DNA from: CAVPGH01 sp046726955
Lineage (GTDB): Bacteria > Acidobacteriota > Vicinamibacteria > Fen-336
Length of the DNA: 15,382 nucleotides
Assembly: GCA_046726955.1 (NCBI GenBank)
Contig: JBKPBQ010000528.1
Coordinates: 1 to 15,382 of the forward strand
Reading direction: 5' to 3'
Part shown: piece by piece, positions 6,210 through 13,234 of the stretch
Position numbering within the stretch: the first letter of the stretch is position 1
Layout of the letters: every line of letters starts with the position of its first letter
Notes under the pieces: model-generated
Seen by the model: only the letters and a program-made list of their open reading frames with translations
Told to the model about the DNA's origin: nothing
Database searches by the model: none
Position numbers and translations under genes: made by a program

Positions 6210-6431
6210 CTAACTCACGCCGGACTCGTGTTGGGGTGGACCGGTGGTCCGCGTCCGGATGAGCCCGAGGCGCTTCATCTTCTCGTGGAGGGTGGTCGGC
6301 AGCAGGCCGAGGGTCGCTGCCGCTCGCCTCTGGTTGCCGTTCGTGGCCAGAAGCGCCGTCTCGATGAGCTGTCTTTCGTAAGAGTCGAGGAGCGCCTTCA
6401 GATTGGGTCTGTCTTCCGCGACATTCAACAT
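6210..6431 (-). CDS. Small Fis-type helix-turn-helix protein
   Basis: This is a 73-residue, nearly pure HTH_8/Fis-family DNA-binding module. After a short N-terminus comes YERQLIETALLATNGNQRRA, then AATLGLLPTTLHEKMKRLGL (roughly residues 19-58). This is the pattern E-x-x-L-I-x-x-A-L-x-x-x-x-G-N-x-x-x-A-A-x-x-L-G-x-x-x-x-T-L-x-x-K-x-x-x-L-G-[IL] found at the C-terminus of sigma-54 activators. Here it stands alone without receiver or AAA+ domains. ATG 6431 is preferred because GGAG lies upstream at good distance; GTG 6452 would add seven residues. It lies 60 bases upstream of alkA on the same strand and could regulate it; that is inference. The 207 bases upstream (to serC) hold the divergent promoters, including an AT-rich CATATATGA around 6534-6544. 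Confidence 0.75.
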   Translation of the reverse strand: MLNVAEDRPNLKALLDSYERQLIETALLATNGNQRRAAATLGLLPTTLHEKMKRLGLIRTRTTGPPQHESGVS

Positions 6432-6626
6432 CCTGGGTCTCCGGGCCCCCACGATTTCCCACGCGTCCCAATCGCGAACGCTGCGACCGCGCGGCGCCGT
6501 GGATGCACCGCAGGCGGCGCAGGGTCCAGGTTTTCATATATGACGCTCGCTCTCGGGCTAAGGTTTCGTGAAAAATGATGGTCGCGAGACGCTCCGCGGA
6601 CGGTCGCGGGAAGCGCCGGCTGCCGT

Positions 6627-6632
6627 TAAGAT
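6627..6632 (+). promoter_or_regulatory. -10-like box TAAGAT for serC
   Basis: TAAGAT ends six bases before the ATG at 6639, implying a leaderless mRNA. Only GGCGGG separates box and start, leaving no room for a normal leader. Confidence 0.4.
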
Positions 6633-6638
6633 GGCGGG

Positions 6639-7763
6639 ATGACCTCCACGCAAACGTCGGCGACGAAGGTGACGTCGGGCAGGGTACACAACTTCGGAGC
6701 GGGACCGGCGGTCCTGCCGGAGAGCGTCCTGGAGCAGGTTCGCGCGGAGCTGCTCGACTACCGGGGGACGGGGCTCTCGGTCCTGGAGATGAGCCACCGC
6801 TCCGCCGCCTTCGAGGCGATCATCCAGGGGGCGGAGGCGGACCTTCGCTCCCTCGCCGGGATCACCGACGACTACGCCGTGCTCTTCCTCCAGGGAGGGG
6901 CGTCGCTGCAGTTCGCGATGGTTCCCCTGAACCTGCGGCCGGCCGGCGCTTCCGTGGACTACGTGGTCACGGGGCACTGGTCGAAGACGGCGGTCAAGGA
7001 GGCCGAGAAGTCGGGGCCCGTGCGGACGGCGGGCTCCAGCGAGGCCACGAAGTTCGACCGCATCCCGGCGCCGGGCGAGCTCTCGTTCGATCCCAAGGCG
7101 GCCTATGCGCACTTCACCTCGAACAACACGATCTACGGGACGGAGTGGACGACGGAGCCGGCGCCTCCTCCGGGAGTGCCCCTCGTCTGCGACGCGTCGT
7201 CCGACCTGCTGAGCCGGCCCATCGATTTCGGCCGCTACGGGCTCGTCTACGCGGGAGCCCAGAAGAACCTCGGCCCCGCCGGGGTCACGCTGGTCGTGGT
7301 GCGCCGCGACCTCCTGCCTCGCGTGCCCGCCGGCCTTCCGGTGATGCTCGACTATCGGTTCCTCGCCGAGAACAAGTCGCTCTACAACACGCCGCCCTGC
7401 TTCGCCGTCTACGTGCTGGGCCTCGTGCTCCGCTGGATGATCGACATCGGCGGGATTCCCGAGGTCGCGCGCCGGAACGAGCGGAAGGCTGTGTTGCTCT
7501 ACCGGGCGATCGACGAGAGCGGCGGCTTCTACCGCGGCCATGCGCAGCCGGCGAGCCGCTCCCGCATGAACGTCACGTTCCGTCTGCCCTCGGAGGAGCT
7601 CGAGGGCGCGCTGGTCAAGGAGGCCACCGCCGCCGGCCTCGACGGCCTGAAGGGCCACCGCTCCGTCGGCGGCCTCCGCGCGTCGCTCTACAACGCTCTG
7701 TCCGTGGCCTCCGTCGAGGCGCTCGTCGAGTTCATGGGGGATTTCCGCCGGCGGCGGGGGTAG
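6639..7763 (+). CDS. serC: Phosphoserine aminotransferase
   Basis: This 374-residue PLP enzyme converts 3-phosphohydroxypyruvate and glutamate to phosphoserine and 2-oxoglutarate in serine synthesis, and also acts in pyridoxine synthesis in some bacteria. The N-terminal NFGAGPAVLPESVLEQ (18-33) is the family signature. ISHRS-type EMSHRS (50-54) and LFLQGGASLQFAMVP (82-96) follow. The PLP lysine is K209 in YAGAQKNLGPAGVT, and HRSVGGLRASLYNA is the C-terminal phosphate-binding segment. The length is close to E. coli SerC (362) with a slightly longer N-terminus. Neither serA nor serB is adjacent. It is divergent from the Fis-like gene and convergent with the HNH gene. Confidence 0.97.
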   Translation: MTSTQTSATKVTSGRVHNFGAGPAVLPESVLEQVRAELLDYRGTGLSVLEMSHRSAAFEAIIQGAEADLRSLAGITDDYAVLFLQGGASLQFAMVPLNLRPAGASVDYVVTGHWSKTAVKEAEKSGPVRTAGSSEATKFDRIPAPGELSFDPKAAYAHFTSNNTIYGTEWTTEPAPPPGVPLVCDASSDLLSRPIDFGRYGLVYAGAQKNLGPAGVTLVVVRRDLLPRVPAGLPVMLDYRFLAENKSLYNTPPCFAVYVLGLVLRWMIDIGGIPEVARRNERKAVLLYRAIDESGGFYRGHAQPASRSRMNVTFRLPSEELEGALVKEATAAGLDGLKGHRSVGGLRASLYNALSVASVEALVEFMGDFRRRRG

Positions 7764-7793
7764 GCTCCATTCCCGCTTCGACTCGCGGTTCAT

Positions 7794-7820
7794 CAGCAGC
7801 AACTTGGCGGGGTGCTGCTG
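7794..7820. terminator. Hairpin after serC
   Basis: CAGCAGCA (7794-7801) pairs with TGCTGCTG (7813-7820), a perfect eight-base-pair stem with an 11-nt loop, 31 bases after the serC stop. There is no T-tract, so it may be a Rho-assisted or structural end rather than a classical intrinsic terminator. Confidence 0.4.
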
Positions 7821-7866
7821 CTCCTCGTGAGCGGCGGTATTTCATGACAAGGCTCTCGCGTCACCT

Positions 7867-7886
7867 CGAGCGCCGTCAGGCGCTCG
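7867..7886. terminator. Tight hairpin between convergent serC and HNH genes
   Basis: CGAGCGCC (7867-7874) and GGCGCTCG (7879-7886) form a perfect eight-base-pair stem with a GTCA tetraloop, extendable by a G-U pair. It lies 41 bases beyond the HNH stop and could serve both genes. No T-tract is present. Confidence 0.45.
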
Positions 7887-7926
7887 GAGCCCGCGAACAC
7901 ATTCGCACAGCGTGGCCCCGAGTTGC

Positions 7927-9063
7927 CTATCGGTCGTCCTCCGGTTGGCTTTCGGTCGCACTGGTCCCGGGATCAGCACGCTCGCACGCCCCATCACCGT
8001 CCGGCCGCGGTCCCTCCCTTCGGTGGATGTGCCGAGAGATCACCTCTTCCCCGTAGTCGAGCTCGGCCAGCAACCGGTTGTGCGGCGGGCACATCAAGCA
8101 GATGTTGTCGACGTCAGGACTACCTCCAAGCCCGAAGGGATGCAGGTGGTGATACTCGAGGTAGTGTCGCTCGGAGCATCTCCTTCCTTGCGCGTCCACG
8201 AAGCGGCATCGACTCTCGTCACGGAGATAGACGACACGACGAACCGCAGCCGGGAGATATCTCGAGGATAGCGCGGCATTCGTCCGGACCAAGTCCTTCC
8301 GCGGTGAGGTCGTCTGCGCGAATCGGCGGGCCTCGAGGCGCTTCCGCAGCTCCCGGACCGCCTTCCCGACGATCGCACCAACGTCGCCGTCGGGTATTTC
8401 CGACCGCAAGAGCGCCCGAAGCCGCTCGAGGTCGTCGTGGAGATCCTCTCCGGCCGTGAACTGGACTTTGTAACGGGCGGGCGAGAGCGGTTCGACGACA
8501 GGAACCGAAGCCCGAACCGGAAGCGGGGCAGTGCCCGAAACTAGCGCCGGCAGGGAATCGGGAGGTGTTCCCGGAACCAGTTCGATGGGTCGCTGCGTGC
8601 CGGTCGACACCGCCGGCCTTTCCGGCAGCTTCCGCATGACGGAAGGAACGTCCGGCCGGGGATGCAGCTCCGCGACGAGCTTCTGGATCTCGCGCTTCGT
8701 CTTGTGGGTCGCGAGAGCAAGCAGCCGGTCCCGGTTCTCCGCCGTGAGTATCCGCACGAGGACAGCGATCCCGCTGACGTGGAGGCGGCCGTCGGCGAGC
8801 ATCTCGAGCAGGACAGGGTGGCGCCGAGAAGCCCGAGCCACACGGATCCGACGGAATGCCTCACCCTCGGCGAGGTGCAGGACACGCGTGGCATACACGA
8901 ACATCGACGAGCAGGCGTGCCGGGCATAGAGACGCCGGAGGTCCACCTCCGCGATGTGGGTGACGAGAGAAGACTCGGCCCGGCGCGCCTGGCCGGCGAC
9001 GTCAGCTAGCCCGGAGAGGAGCTGATCGTCGGAGAGTGATTGGAGCGGTCGATGCAGTGCCAT
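7927..9063 (-). CDS. HNH endonuclease-domain protein (DUF222-like N-terminal region)
   Basis: This is a 378-residue protein. The N-terminal half (about 1-130) is helical, with LYARHACSSMFVYATRVLHL and a RRIRVARASRRHPVLLEMLADGR-like stretch, typical of the DUF222/13E12-like proteins that carry an HNH domain. A proline-rich linker (about 140-190) and a conserved PARYKVQFTAGEDL segment follow. The HNH domain is about 275-338: CRFVDAQGRRC, then YLEYHHLHPFGLGG, then DNICLMCPPHN. It keeps both Cys pairs, the His-His catalytic pair and the closing H-N, so it looks intact. Such genes are often multi-copy and scattered as single genes in delta-type and acidobacterial genomes; the biological role is not established. 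The start ATG 9063 is supported by a TACATT box six bases upstream. Confidence 0.85.
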   Translation of the reverse strand: MALHRPLQSLSDDQLLSGLADVAGQARRAESSLVTHIAEVDLRRLYARHACSSMFVYATRVLHLAEGEAFRRIRVARASRRHPVLLEMLADGRLHVSGIAVLVRILTAENRDRLLALATHKTKREIQKLVAELHPRPDVPSVMRKLPERPAVSTGTQRPIELVPGTPPDSLPALVSGTAPLPVRASVPVVEPLSPARYKVQFTAGEDLHDDLERLRALLRSEIPDGDVGAIVGKAVRELRKRLEARRFAQTTSPRKDLVRTNAALSSRYLPAAVRRVVYLRDESRCRFVDAQGRRCSERHYLEYHHLHPFGLGGSPDVDNICLMCPPHNRLLAELDYGEEVISRHIHRREGPRPDGDGACERADPGTSATESQPEDDR

Positions 9064-9069
9064 GCAACG

Positions 9070-9075
9070 AATGTA
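9070..9075 (-). promoter_or_regulatory. -10-like box TACATT for the HNH gene
   Basis: TACATT on the minus strand ends six bases before the ATG at 9063, as expected for a leaderless transcript. There is no Shine-Dalgarno. Confidence 0.4.
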
Positions 9076-9083
9076 GACTCGAG

Positions 9084-9104
9084 CGCGGACACAATGGGTC
9101 CGCG
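9084..9104. promoter_or_regulatory. Inverted repeat just upstream of the HNH promoter
   Basis: CGCGGAC (9084-9090) and GTCCGCG (9098-9104) form a perfect seven-base inverted repeat separated by ACAATGG. Its place immediately upstream of the -10-like box suits an operator, though it could also be a DNA hairpin. Confidence 0.35.
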
Positions 9105-9373
9105 CCTAACGAATCGGCGACATTTCTTTGAGGATCAGCGGCCGCTCAATCGAGGTCGGCGTGCGGAGAAGGAACAGCCAGTCCCGCAGCGTGTACTCAA
9201 GCGAGAGGAGCCGGAGAGTGACGTGCGAGGACTGGTTCCGGAACCACCTCACTAATATGAGTGCGGCACCTTCCGAGTGGCCATGGGCCGGATGCCCTCG
9301 CCCGCACCCCTCATGGCATTCGGTCGCGCCGACCGCGAGATCCGGCGACCCTCTCGCAGGAACCGCCGCGTTC

Positions 9374-10690
9374 CTACTCCAGCCCCTCCGAGAACCGCCT
9401 CCCCTCGCGCGCCAGCGCCAGCAGCATCGCAGACGGCTGTACGAGATCCCCCTGCTCCGCATGGAGGGTCTCGACGACCTCGGCGACACGCGCGAGACCC
9501 ACGCCGTCCGCCCAGAACATCGGTCCGCCCCGGGCGCGCGGGAAGCCGTACCCGTGGATCCAGATGACGTCGACGTCTCCAGCGCGCGCGGCGATTCCGT
9601 CGTCTAGGGCGCGCGCGCCTTCGTTCACGAGAGCGAAGAGCGCTCTCTCCACGATCTCCTCGTCGGTGATGTCGCGGCGGACGATCCCCTTCTCCGCCGA
9701 CACCGCGCGGATGACCTCCTCCACCTCGGGATCGGGAAGCGGCGTCCGGCTGCCCTTCTCGTAGCGATACCAGCCCGCGCCGGTCTTCTGCCCGAAACGC
9801 CCGCGCTCGCACAGACGATCGGCGATCGGCGAGTAGCGCAGGTGGGGCGGGCGCGTCGCCGCTTGCCGTCGCCGGATCCGCCAGCTGATGTCTAGGCCGG
9901 CGAGGTCCGCCGCCTGATACGGCCCCATGGGCAGGCCGAACGAAGTGAGCGCGCGGTCCACCTGCGCGGGAAGAGCACCGTCCTCGAGCAGGAAGTCCGT
10001 CTGCCGGCGGTACGCGTACAGCATGCGGTTGCCCACGAAGCCGTCGCAGACGCCGACGACCACGCCGATCTTGCCGAGCGTCTTCGCGAGCGCCACCACG
10101 GTGGCCAAGGTTTCGCGGGCAACGCCGTCCGGCCGGACGATCTCCAGCAGCCGCATCACGTGGGCGGGGCTGAAGAAATGCATCCCGACCACGCGCTCCG
10201 GGCGAGCCGTCCCCCGGGCGATCGCCGCCACGTCCAGGCTCGACGTGTTCGTGGCGAGGATCGCGTCCCGCCGACAGACGGAGTCGAGCTGACGGAAGAC
10301 CTCGTGCTTGGCCTCCATCTCCTCGAACACCGCCTCGACCACGACGTCGGCCCCGGCAAGATCGGCGTAAGCGGTCGTCGAACGGATGCGGCCCACCCGC
10401 GCCTCCGCTTCTGCGGCCGTGAGCCGCCCCTTCTCGCGAGCGCTCTCGTATGTGCGCCGCACGCTGGCCAGCCCGCGGTCCACGGCCTCGCGAGTGGAGT
10501 CGAGAGCCACGACGGGAATCCCCGCGTTGGCGAAGGCCATCGCGATTCCCGTGCCCATCGTGCCGAAGCCCACGACCGCGGCGGAGTGGATCGGCAGGAC
10601 CGCCGTCTCCGCCGAGATTCCCTCGACTCGCGCCGCCGCGCGCTCCGCCGCGGCGACGTGCTTCTCGGCCCGCGACGAAGGATCGCTCAT
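9374..10690 (-). CDS. 3-hydroxyacyl-CoA dehydrogenase
   Basis: This 438-residue NAD-dependent enzyme oxidises L-3-hydroxyacyl-CoA to 3-ketoacyl-CoA. The Rossmann start is VVGFGTMGTGIA (39-50, G-x-G-x-x-G). NTSS (148-151), the catalytic H171 in GMHFFSPAHVM, E183 and GFVGNRML (218-224) follow. A duplicated C-terminal domain ends WIHGYGFPRARGGPMFWAD, as in FadB/FadJ. The first 30 residues (EKHVAAAERAAARVEGISAE) resemble the linker that joins hydratase and dehydrogenase halves in multifunctional FadB-type proteins, so this looks like the dehydrogenase part of such an enzyme standing alone. GGAG two bases before the ATG serves as Shine-Dalgarno. It is the last gene of the operon, 13 bases after the carrier gene. 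Confidence 0.92.
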   Translation of the reverse strand: MSDPSSRAEKHVAAAERAAARVEGISAETAVLPIHSAAVVGFGTMGTGIAMAFANAGIPVVALDSTREAVDRGLASVRRTYESAREKGRLTAAEAEARVGRIRSTTAYADLAGADVVVEAVFEEMEAKHEVFRQLDSVCRRDAILATNTSSLDVAAIARGTARPERVVGMHFFSPAHVMRLLEIVRPDGVARETLATVVALAKTLGKIGVVVGVCDGFVGNRMLYAYRRQTDFLLEDGALPAQVDRALTSFGLPMGPYQAADLAGLDISWRIRRRQAATRPPHLRYSPIADRLCERGRFGQKTGAGWYRYEKGSRTPLPDPEVEEVIRAVSAEKGIVRRDITDEEIVERALFALVNEGARALDDGIAARAGDVDVIWIHGYGFPRARGGPMFWADGVGLARVAEVVETLHAEQGDLVQPSAMLLALAREGRRFSEGLE

Positions 10691-10703
10691 GGCTCCGCGG
10701 ATC

Positions 10704-11999
10704 TTACGGCGTCCCGAGCCGCGCGATCGCGGGGACGAAGAGCTGGCAGATCAGCGCCCCCACGACGGTCATCGAGAACCCCCAGGCCAGGAACTGCCGG
10801 AAGAGCAACCGGGCGGCCTCCGGGTCCTCGAAGGCGCCGACGCAGAGCGCGCCGATCGTGGACAGCGGCGAAACGTCGACGAGCGCGCTGCCGACGTTGA
10901 TGCTGAGGGACACCGCGAGCGGATCGCCTCCCTGCAAGCGCTCCACGAGCGAGGGCACGGTGGGAAGGAAGGCGGGGAGGACGACGCCCGACGTGCTGCT
11001 CCAGGTGGAGATGAGGCCGGTGACGAAGGCGACGACGCCGTAGACGGTGACGGGCGTGCTGAGGCGGGCGATGAGCGCGCTCATGCTGTCGATGCCGCCC
11101 GCCTTCTCGGCGAGGGCGACGAGCGTCGCCACCCCGCACACCATCACGACCGCTCCCCAGGGCACGCGCCGCAAGGCGCCCGCCTCGTCGGCGGATCTCA
11201 GGGCGAAGAGGACCACGGCCGCGCCGAACGCAGAGAAGCCCACCGGCAGGCGGAAGGCCACGACGCCCAGGATCCAAAGGGCGATCAGCACGACCGTCGT
11301 CCGCTGCGCGGCATCGAGCGCGGCCGCCTCGATCGGCGCGGCATCGGCAGCACCAGCCGCGTCGCGAGCGCGCCAGCGGAACAGCCAGACGAAGTACACG
11401 ACGGCCGTCACCGCCACGTGGGCAAGCGCGTTCGTCACGAAGACCCGCGCCTCGTGTCCGCCCAGGCCGGGTTCCGCCATCCGCGGGTTCGCGATGTTCC
11501 CCACCGCACTGATCGGCGACAGGTTTCCCGCGTTGGCCCCGTTCGCGACCATCAGCATCGTCAGGAAGGGCGGCAGGCCCAGGCGCCGCCCCACGGGAGC
11601 GGCGAGGGGGGCGACGAGGGCGACGCCCGAGACCGCGCCCGGCCCGATCGCCGACGCCGCGAAGGCGATCGCGAAGAGCACGACGGGCACGACGCGGCGA
11701 TCGCCCCGCGCGAGCCGGACCGCCCGCTCGGCCATCCTCTCGAGCGAGCCGTTCGCCTCGGCGGCCGCGAAGAGCAGCGTCACGCCGAGCAGTGTCAGGA
11801 AGAGCGAGGAGGGGAAGGCGGCGGCCACCGTCTCCGGCTTGCCGCCCATGGCCGCCGTCCCCAGCAGCCAGGCGAAGGCGAGCGCGGGGATGCCTACGTT
11901 TATGCGGGTCGAGAAGCTGAGGGCGATAGCGAGGAGGAGCGCGGCGAGGGAGAGCGCGGCCGGGCTCAGGACACCCGCCCCCGGGCCGCCACCACCCAC
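10704..11999 (-). CDS. MatC-type dicarboxylate/malonate carrier (SLC13-like permease)
   Basis: This 431-residue inner-membrane protein has about ten or more hydrophobic segments. The first, LSLAALLLAIALSFSTRINV, leads to the MatC N-terminal region (PF07158). The signature ANGANAGNLSPISAVGNIAN (about residues 143-162) is typical of MatC malonate/dicarboxylate carriers and related ion-transporter-fold proteins. A pseudo-repeat occurs in the second half with STSGVVLPAFLP and INVGSALVDVSPLSTIGA. The start is GTG 11999, with GGAGG four bases upstream; it overlaps the preceding gene by 34 bases. A CTG at 11969 overlapping the stop as CTGA is the only later candidate near the overlap. The transported acid is not known; its partners suggest a hydroxy- or amino-dicarboxylate. 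Confidence 0.85.
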   Translation of the reverse strand: MGGGGPGAGVLSPAALSLAALLLAIALSFSTRINVGIPALAFAWLLGTAAMGGKPETVAAAFPSSLFLTLLGVTLLFAAAEANGSLERMAERAVRLARGDRRVVPVVLFAIAFAASAIGPGAVSGVALVAPLAAPVGRRLGLPPFLTMLMVANGANAGNLSPISAVGNIANPRMAEPGLGGHEARVFVTNALAHVAVTAVVYFVWLFRWRARDAAGAADAAPIEAAALDAAQRTTVVLIALWILGVVAFRLPVGFSAFGAAVVLFALRSADEAGALRRVPWGAVVMVCGVATLVALAEKAGGIDSMSALIARLSTPVTVYGVVAFVTGLISTWSSTSGVVLPAFLPTVPSLVERLQGGDPLAVSLSINVGSALVDVSPLSTIGALCVGAFEDPEAARLLFRQFLAWGFSMTVVGALICQLFVPAIARLGTP

Positions 12000-13057
12000 G
12001 CCGCCTCCACGCGGTCGCCGCGCACGGCGAGGATCCGGTCGTGCAGGTTCGAGACGACGCAGGCGTGGTTGGGGATGACGCGCACGCGCTCGCCGACACG
12101 GAAGGACTCGCCGGGGACGACCTCCACGACCCCGTGCTCCTCGCTCAGGCGCTGGACGCGGCTCTTTCGCCCGACGATCCACCCGTGCCCTCCGGCCTCC
12201 GGCCGCAAGGGATCGCTCGAGAGCGTCTTGCTCCCCGCGTCGAGCACGGCGCGATCGGGCGCCGGCGTGCTCACGACAGTCGCCACGACGGTCAGCGCGC
12301 AGTCCTCGAGCGCGCAAACGCCGAGGTTGACCTGCGACGCGTCCTGGTAGACGTATGTGCCGGGCCGGCACTCCGTCACGCCCGCGACGGTCATCGCCGA
12401 TCGCCCTGTGGGCGTCGATCCCACGGAGACCTCCTCCACGGGCAGCCCGGCCGCGCGCAGCTCTTCGGCGACGCCCGCCATCGTGCCGCCCTCGTGGCGA
12501 CCCTGCGCGGCGACACCCTCCGGCGTCTTCTCGCCGTAACCCATGCCGGAGTGCGTGAAGACACCGCGGAACCGGAGGCCGGGCATGTCCGCGAGCCGCC
12601 GCGCCATCTCGAGCGCGTCTTTCGGGAGGACGCCCACGCGCCGCGATCCCACGTCCACCTTGAGGAGCACGTCGAGTCGTTGTCCGGCGCGGGCGAACGC
12701 CTCGGCGAGCGTCCGCGCGCCCTCGATCGAGTCGGCGCCCACGCGGAGTCGCAGGCGGTCCGCGAGCGCGAGGAGCCGGCGCGCCTTGTCGGCGCCGACG
12801 ATCGGGTAGGCGAGGAAGATGTCCTCGAACCCGGCGTCGGCGAAGACCTCGGCCTCGCCGGGCTTGGCCAGCGTGAGGCCGACGGCACCCGCCGCGATCT
12901 GCAGCCGTCCGACTTCGGGGACCTTGTGCGTCTTGGCATGTGGGCGCAGGCGCACGCCCGCCTCGCGGGCCGCCTGCCCCATCCGTTCGATGTTCCTCTG
13001 GAGGACGTCCAGGTCCACGAGGACGGCCGGGGTTTCCACGTCATGGATCGAGGGCAC
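11966..13057 (-). CDS. D-threonine aldolase/D-serine dehydratase-like PLP enzyme
   Basis: This 363-residue fold-type III PLP enzyme has an alanine racemase-like barrel at the N-terminus and a DSD1-like C-terminal domain (PF14031). ETPAVLVDLDVLQRNIERM (8-26) opens the barrel, and the PLP lysine is K42 in RPHAKTHK. VDVGSRRVGV and FTHSGMGYG follow. The metal site of this family appears as PNHAC (329-333, H331 and C333). Members act on D-threonine, D-serine or D-3-hydroxyaspartate and need PLP plus a divalent metal; which of these applies cannot be read here. The GTG start is supported by a TACCAT box exactly six bases upstream; GTG at V7 (VETPA) is an alternative. It is the first gene of the three-gene operon. 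Confidence 0.85.
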   Translation of the reverse strand: MPSIHDVETPAVLVDLDVLQRNIERMGQAAREAGVRLRPHAKTHKVPEVGRLQIAAGAVGLTLAKPGEAEVFADAGFEDIFLAYPIVGADKARRLLALADRLRLRVGADSIEGARTLAEAFARAGQRLDVLLKVDVGSRRVGVLPKDALEMARRLADMPGLRFRGVFTHSGMGYGEKTPEGVAAQGRHEGGTMAGVAEELRAAGLPVEEVSVGSTPTGRSAMTVAGVTECRPGTYVYQDASQVNLGVCALEDCALTVVATVVSTPAPDRAVLDAGSKTLSSDPLRPEAGGHGWIVGRKSRVQRLSEEHGVVEVVPGESFRVGERVRVIPNHACVVSNLHDRILAVRGDRVEAAWVVAARGRVS

Positions 13058-13063
13058 GGGCGG

Positions 13064-13069
13064 ATGGTA
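13064..13069 (-). promoter_or_regulatory. -10-like box TACCAT for the PLP enzyme operon
   Basis: TACCAT on the minus strand ends six bases before the GTG at 13057. The start has no Shine-Dalgarno, so a leaderless transcript is implied. Confidence 0.4.
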
Positions 13070-13101
13070 GCCCAACCTGGGCGCGGCCGGTCGCGCCGTG
13101 C

Positions 13102-13107
13102 TACGCT
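13102..13107 (+). promoter_or_regulatory. Possible -10 box TACGCT for rsgA
   Basis: TACGCT would give rsgA a leader of about 120 bases, unlike the leaderless pattern elsewhere in the window. rsgA correspondingly has a Shine-Dalgarno. No -35 is evident. Confidence 0.25.
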
Positions 13108-13156
13108 TTCGGACCTGAGCAGGCCTATTCCGACGCCTTCCCCAATCCGGGTCGCC

Positions 13157-13172
13157 GCCCTCGCCTGAGGGC
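13157..13172 (+). promoter_or_regulatory. Hairpin in the rsgA leader
   Basis: GCCCTC (13157-13162) pairs with GAGGGC (13167-13172) around a GCCT loop, 62 bases before the TTG start. It may be an mRNA leader structure; a function is not evident. Confidence 0.3.
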
Positions 13173-13234
13173 CGAGCCGCGGCCGTTGCCGCCTCGGCAG
13201 CTACCCGTGTGTCTCTGTTGCGGAGGGCGGGACA

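Larger units (their letters stand above)
9064..9373. other. 310-bp interval without a confident gene
   Basis: It holds the HNH promoter box and hairpin (9070-9104), a perfect 14-bp palindrome TGGTTCCGGAACCA at 9233-9246, and a minus-strand open frame from GTG 9252 to a stop at 9106 (48 residues; RWFRNQSSHVTLRLLSLEYT then LRDWLFLLRTPTSIERPLI). That frame has no Shine-Dalgarno and no family I recognise, so I do not call it a gene. The stretch is visibly less GC-biased than the flanking genes and may be a decayed gene or part of the sequence that travels with the HNH gene. Confidence 0.5.

Noticed and set aside
7843..7872. Repeat shared with the minus strand of rsgA (about 13376-13406)
   Set aside because: About 22 of 30 bases agree (TTCATGAC then CTCTCGCGTCACCTC-like), but with no exact long core; at this GC content such a match is expected by chance in 15 kb.
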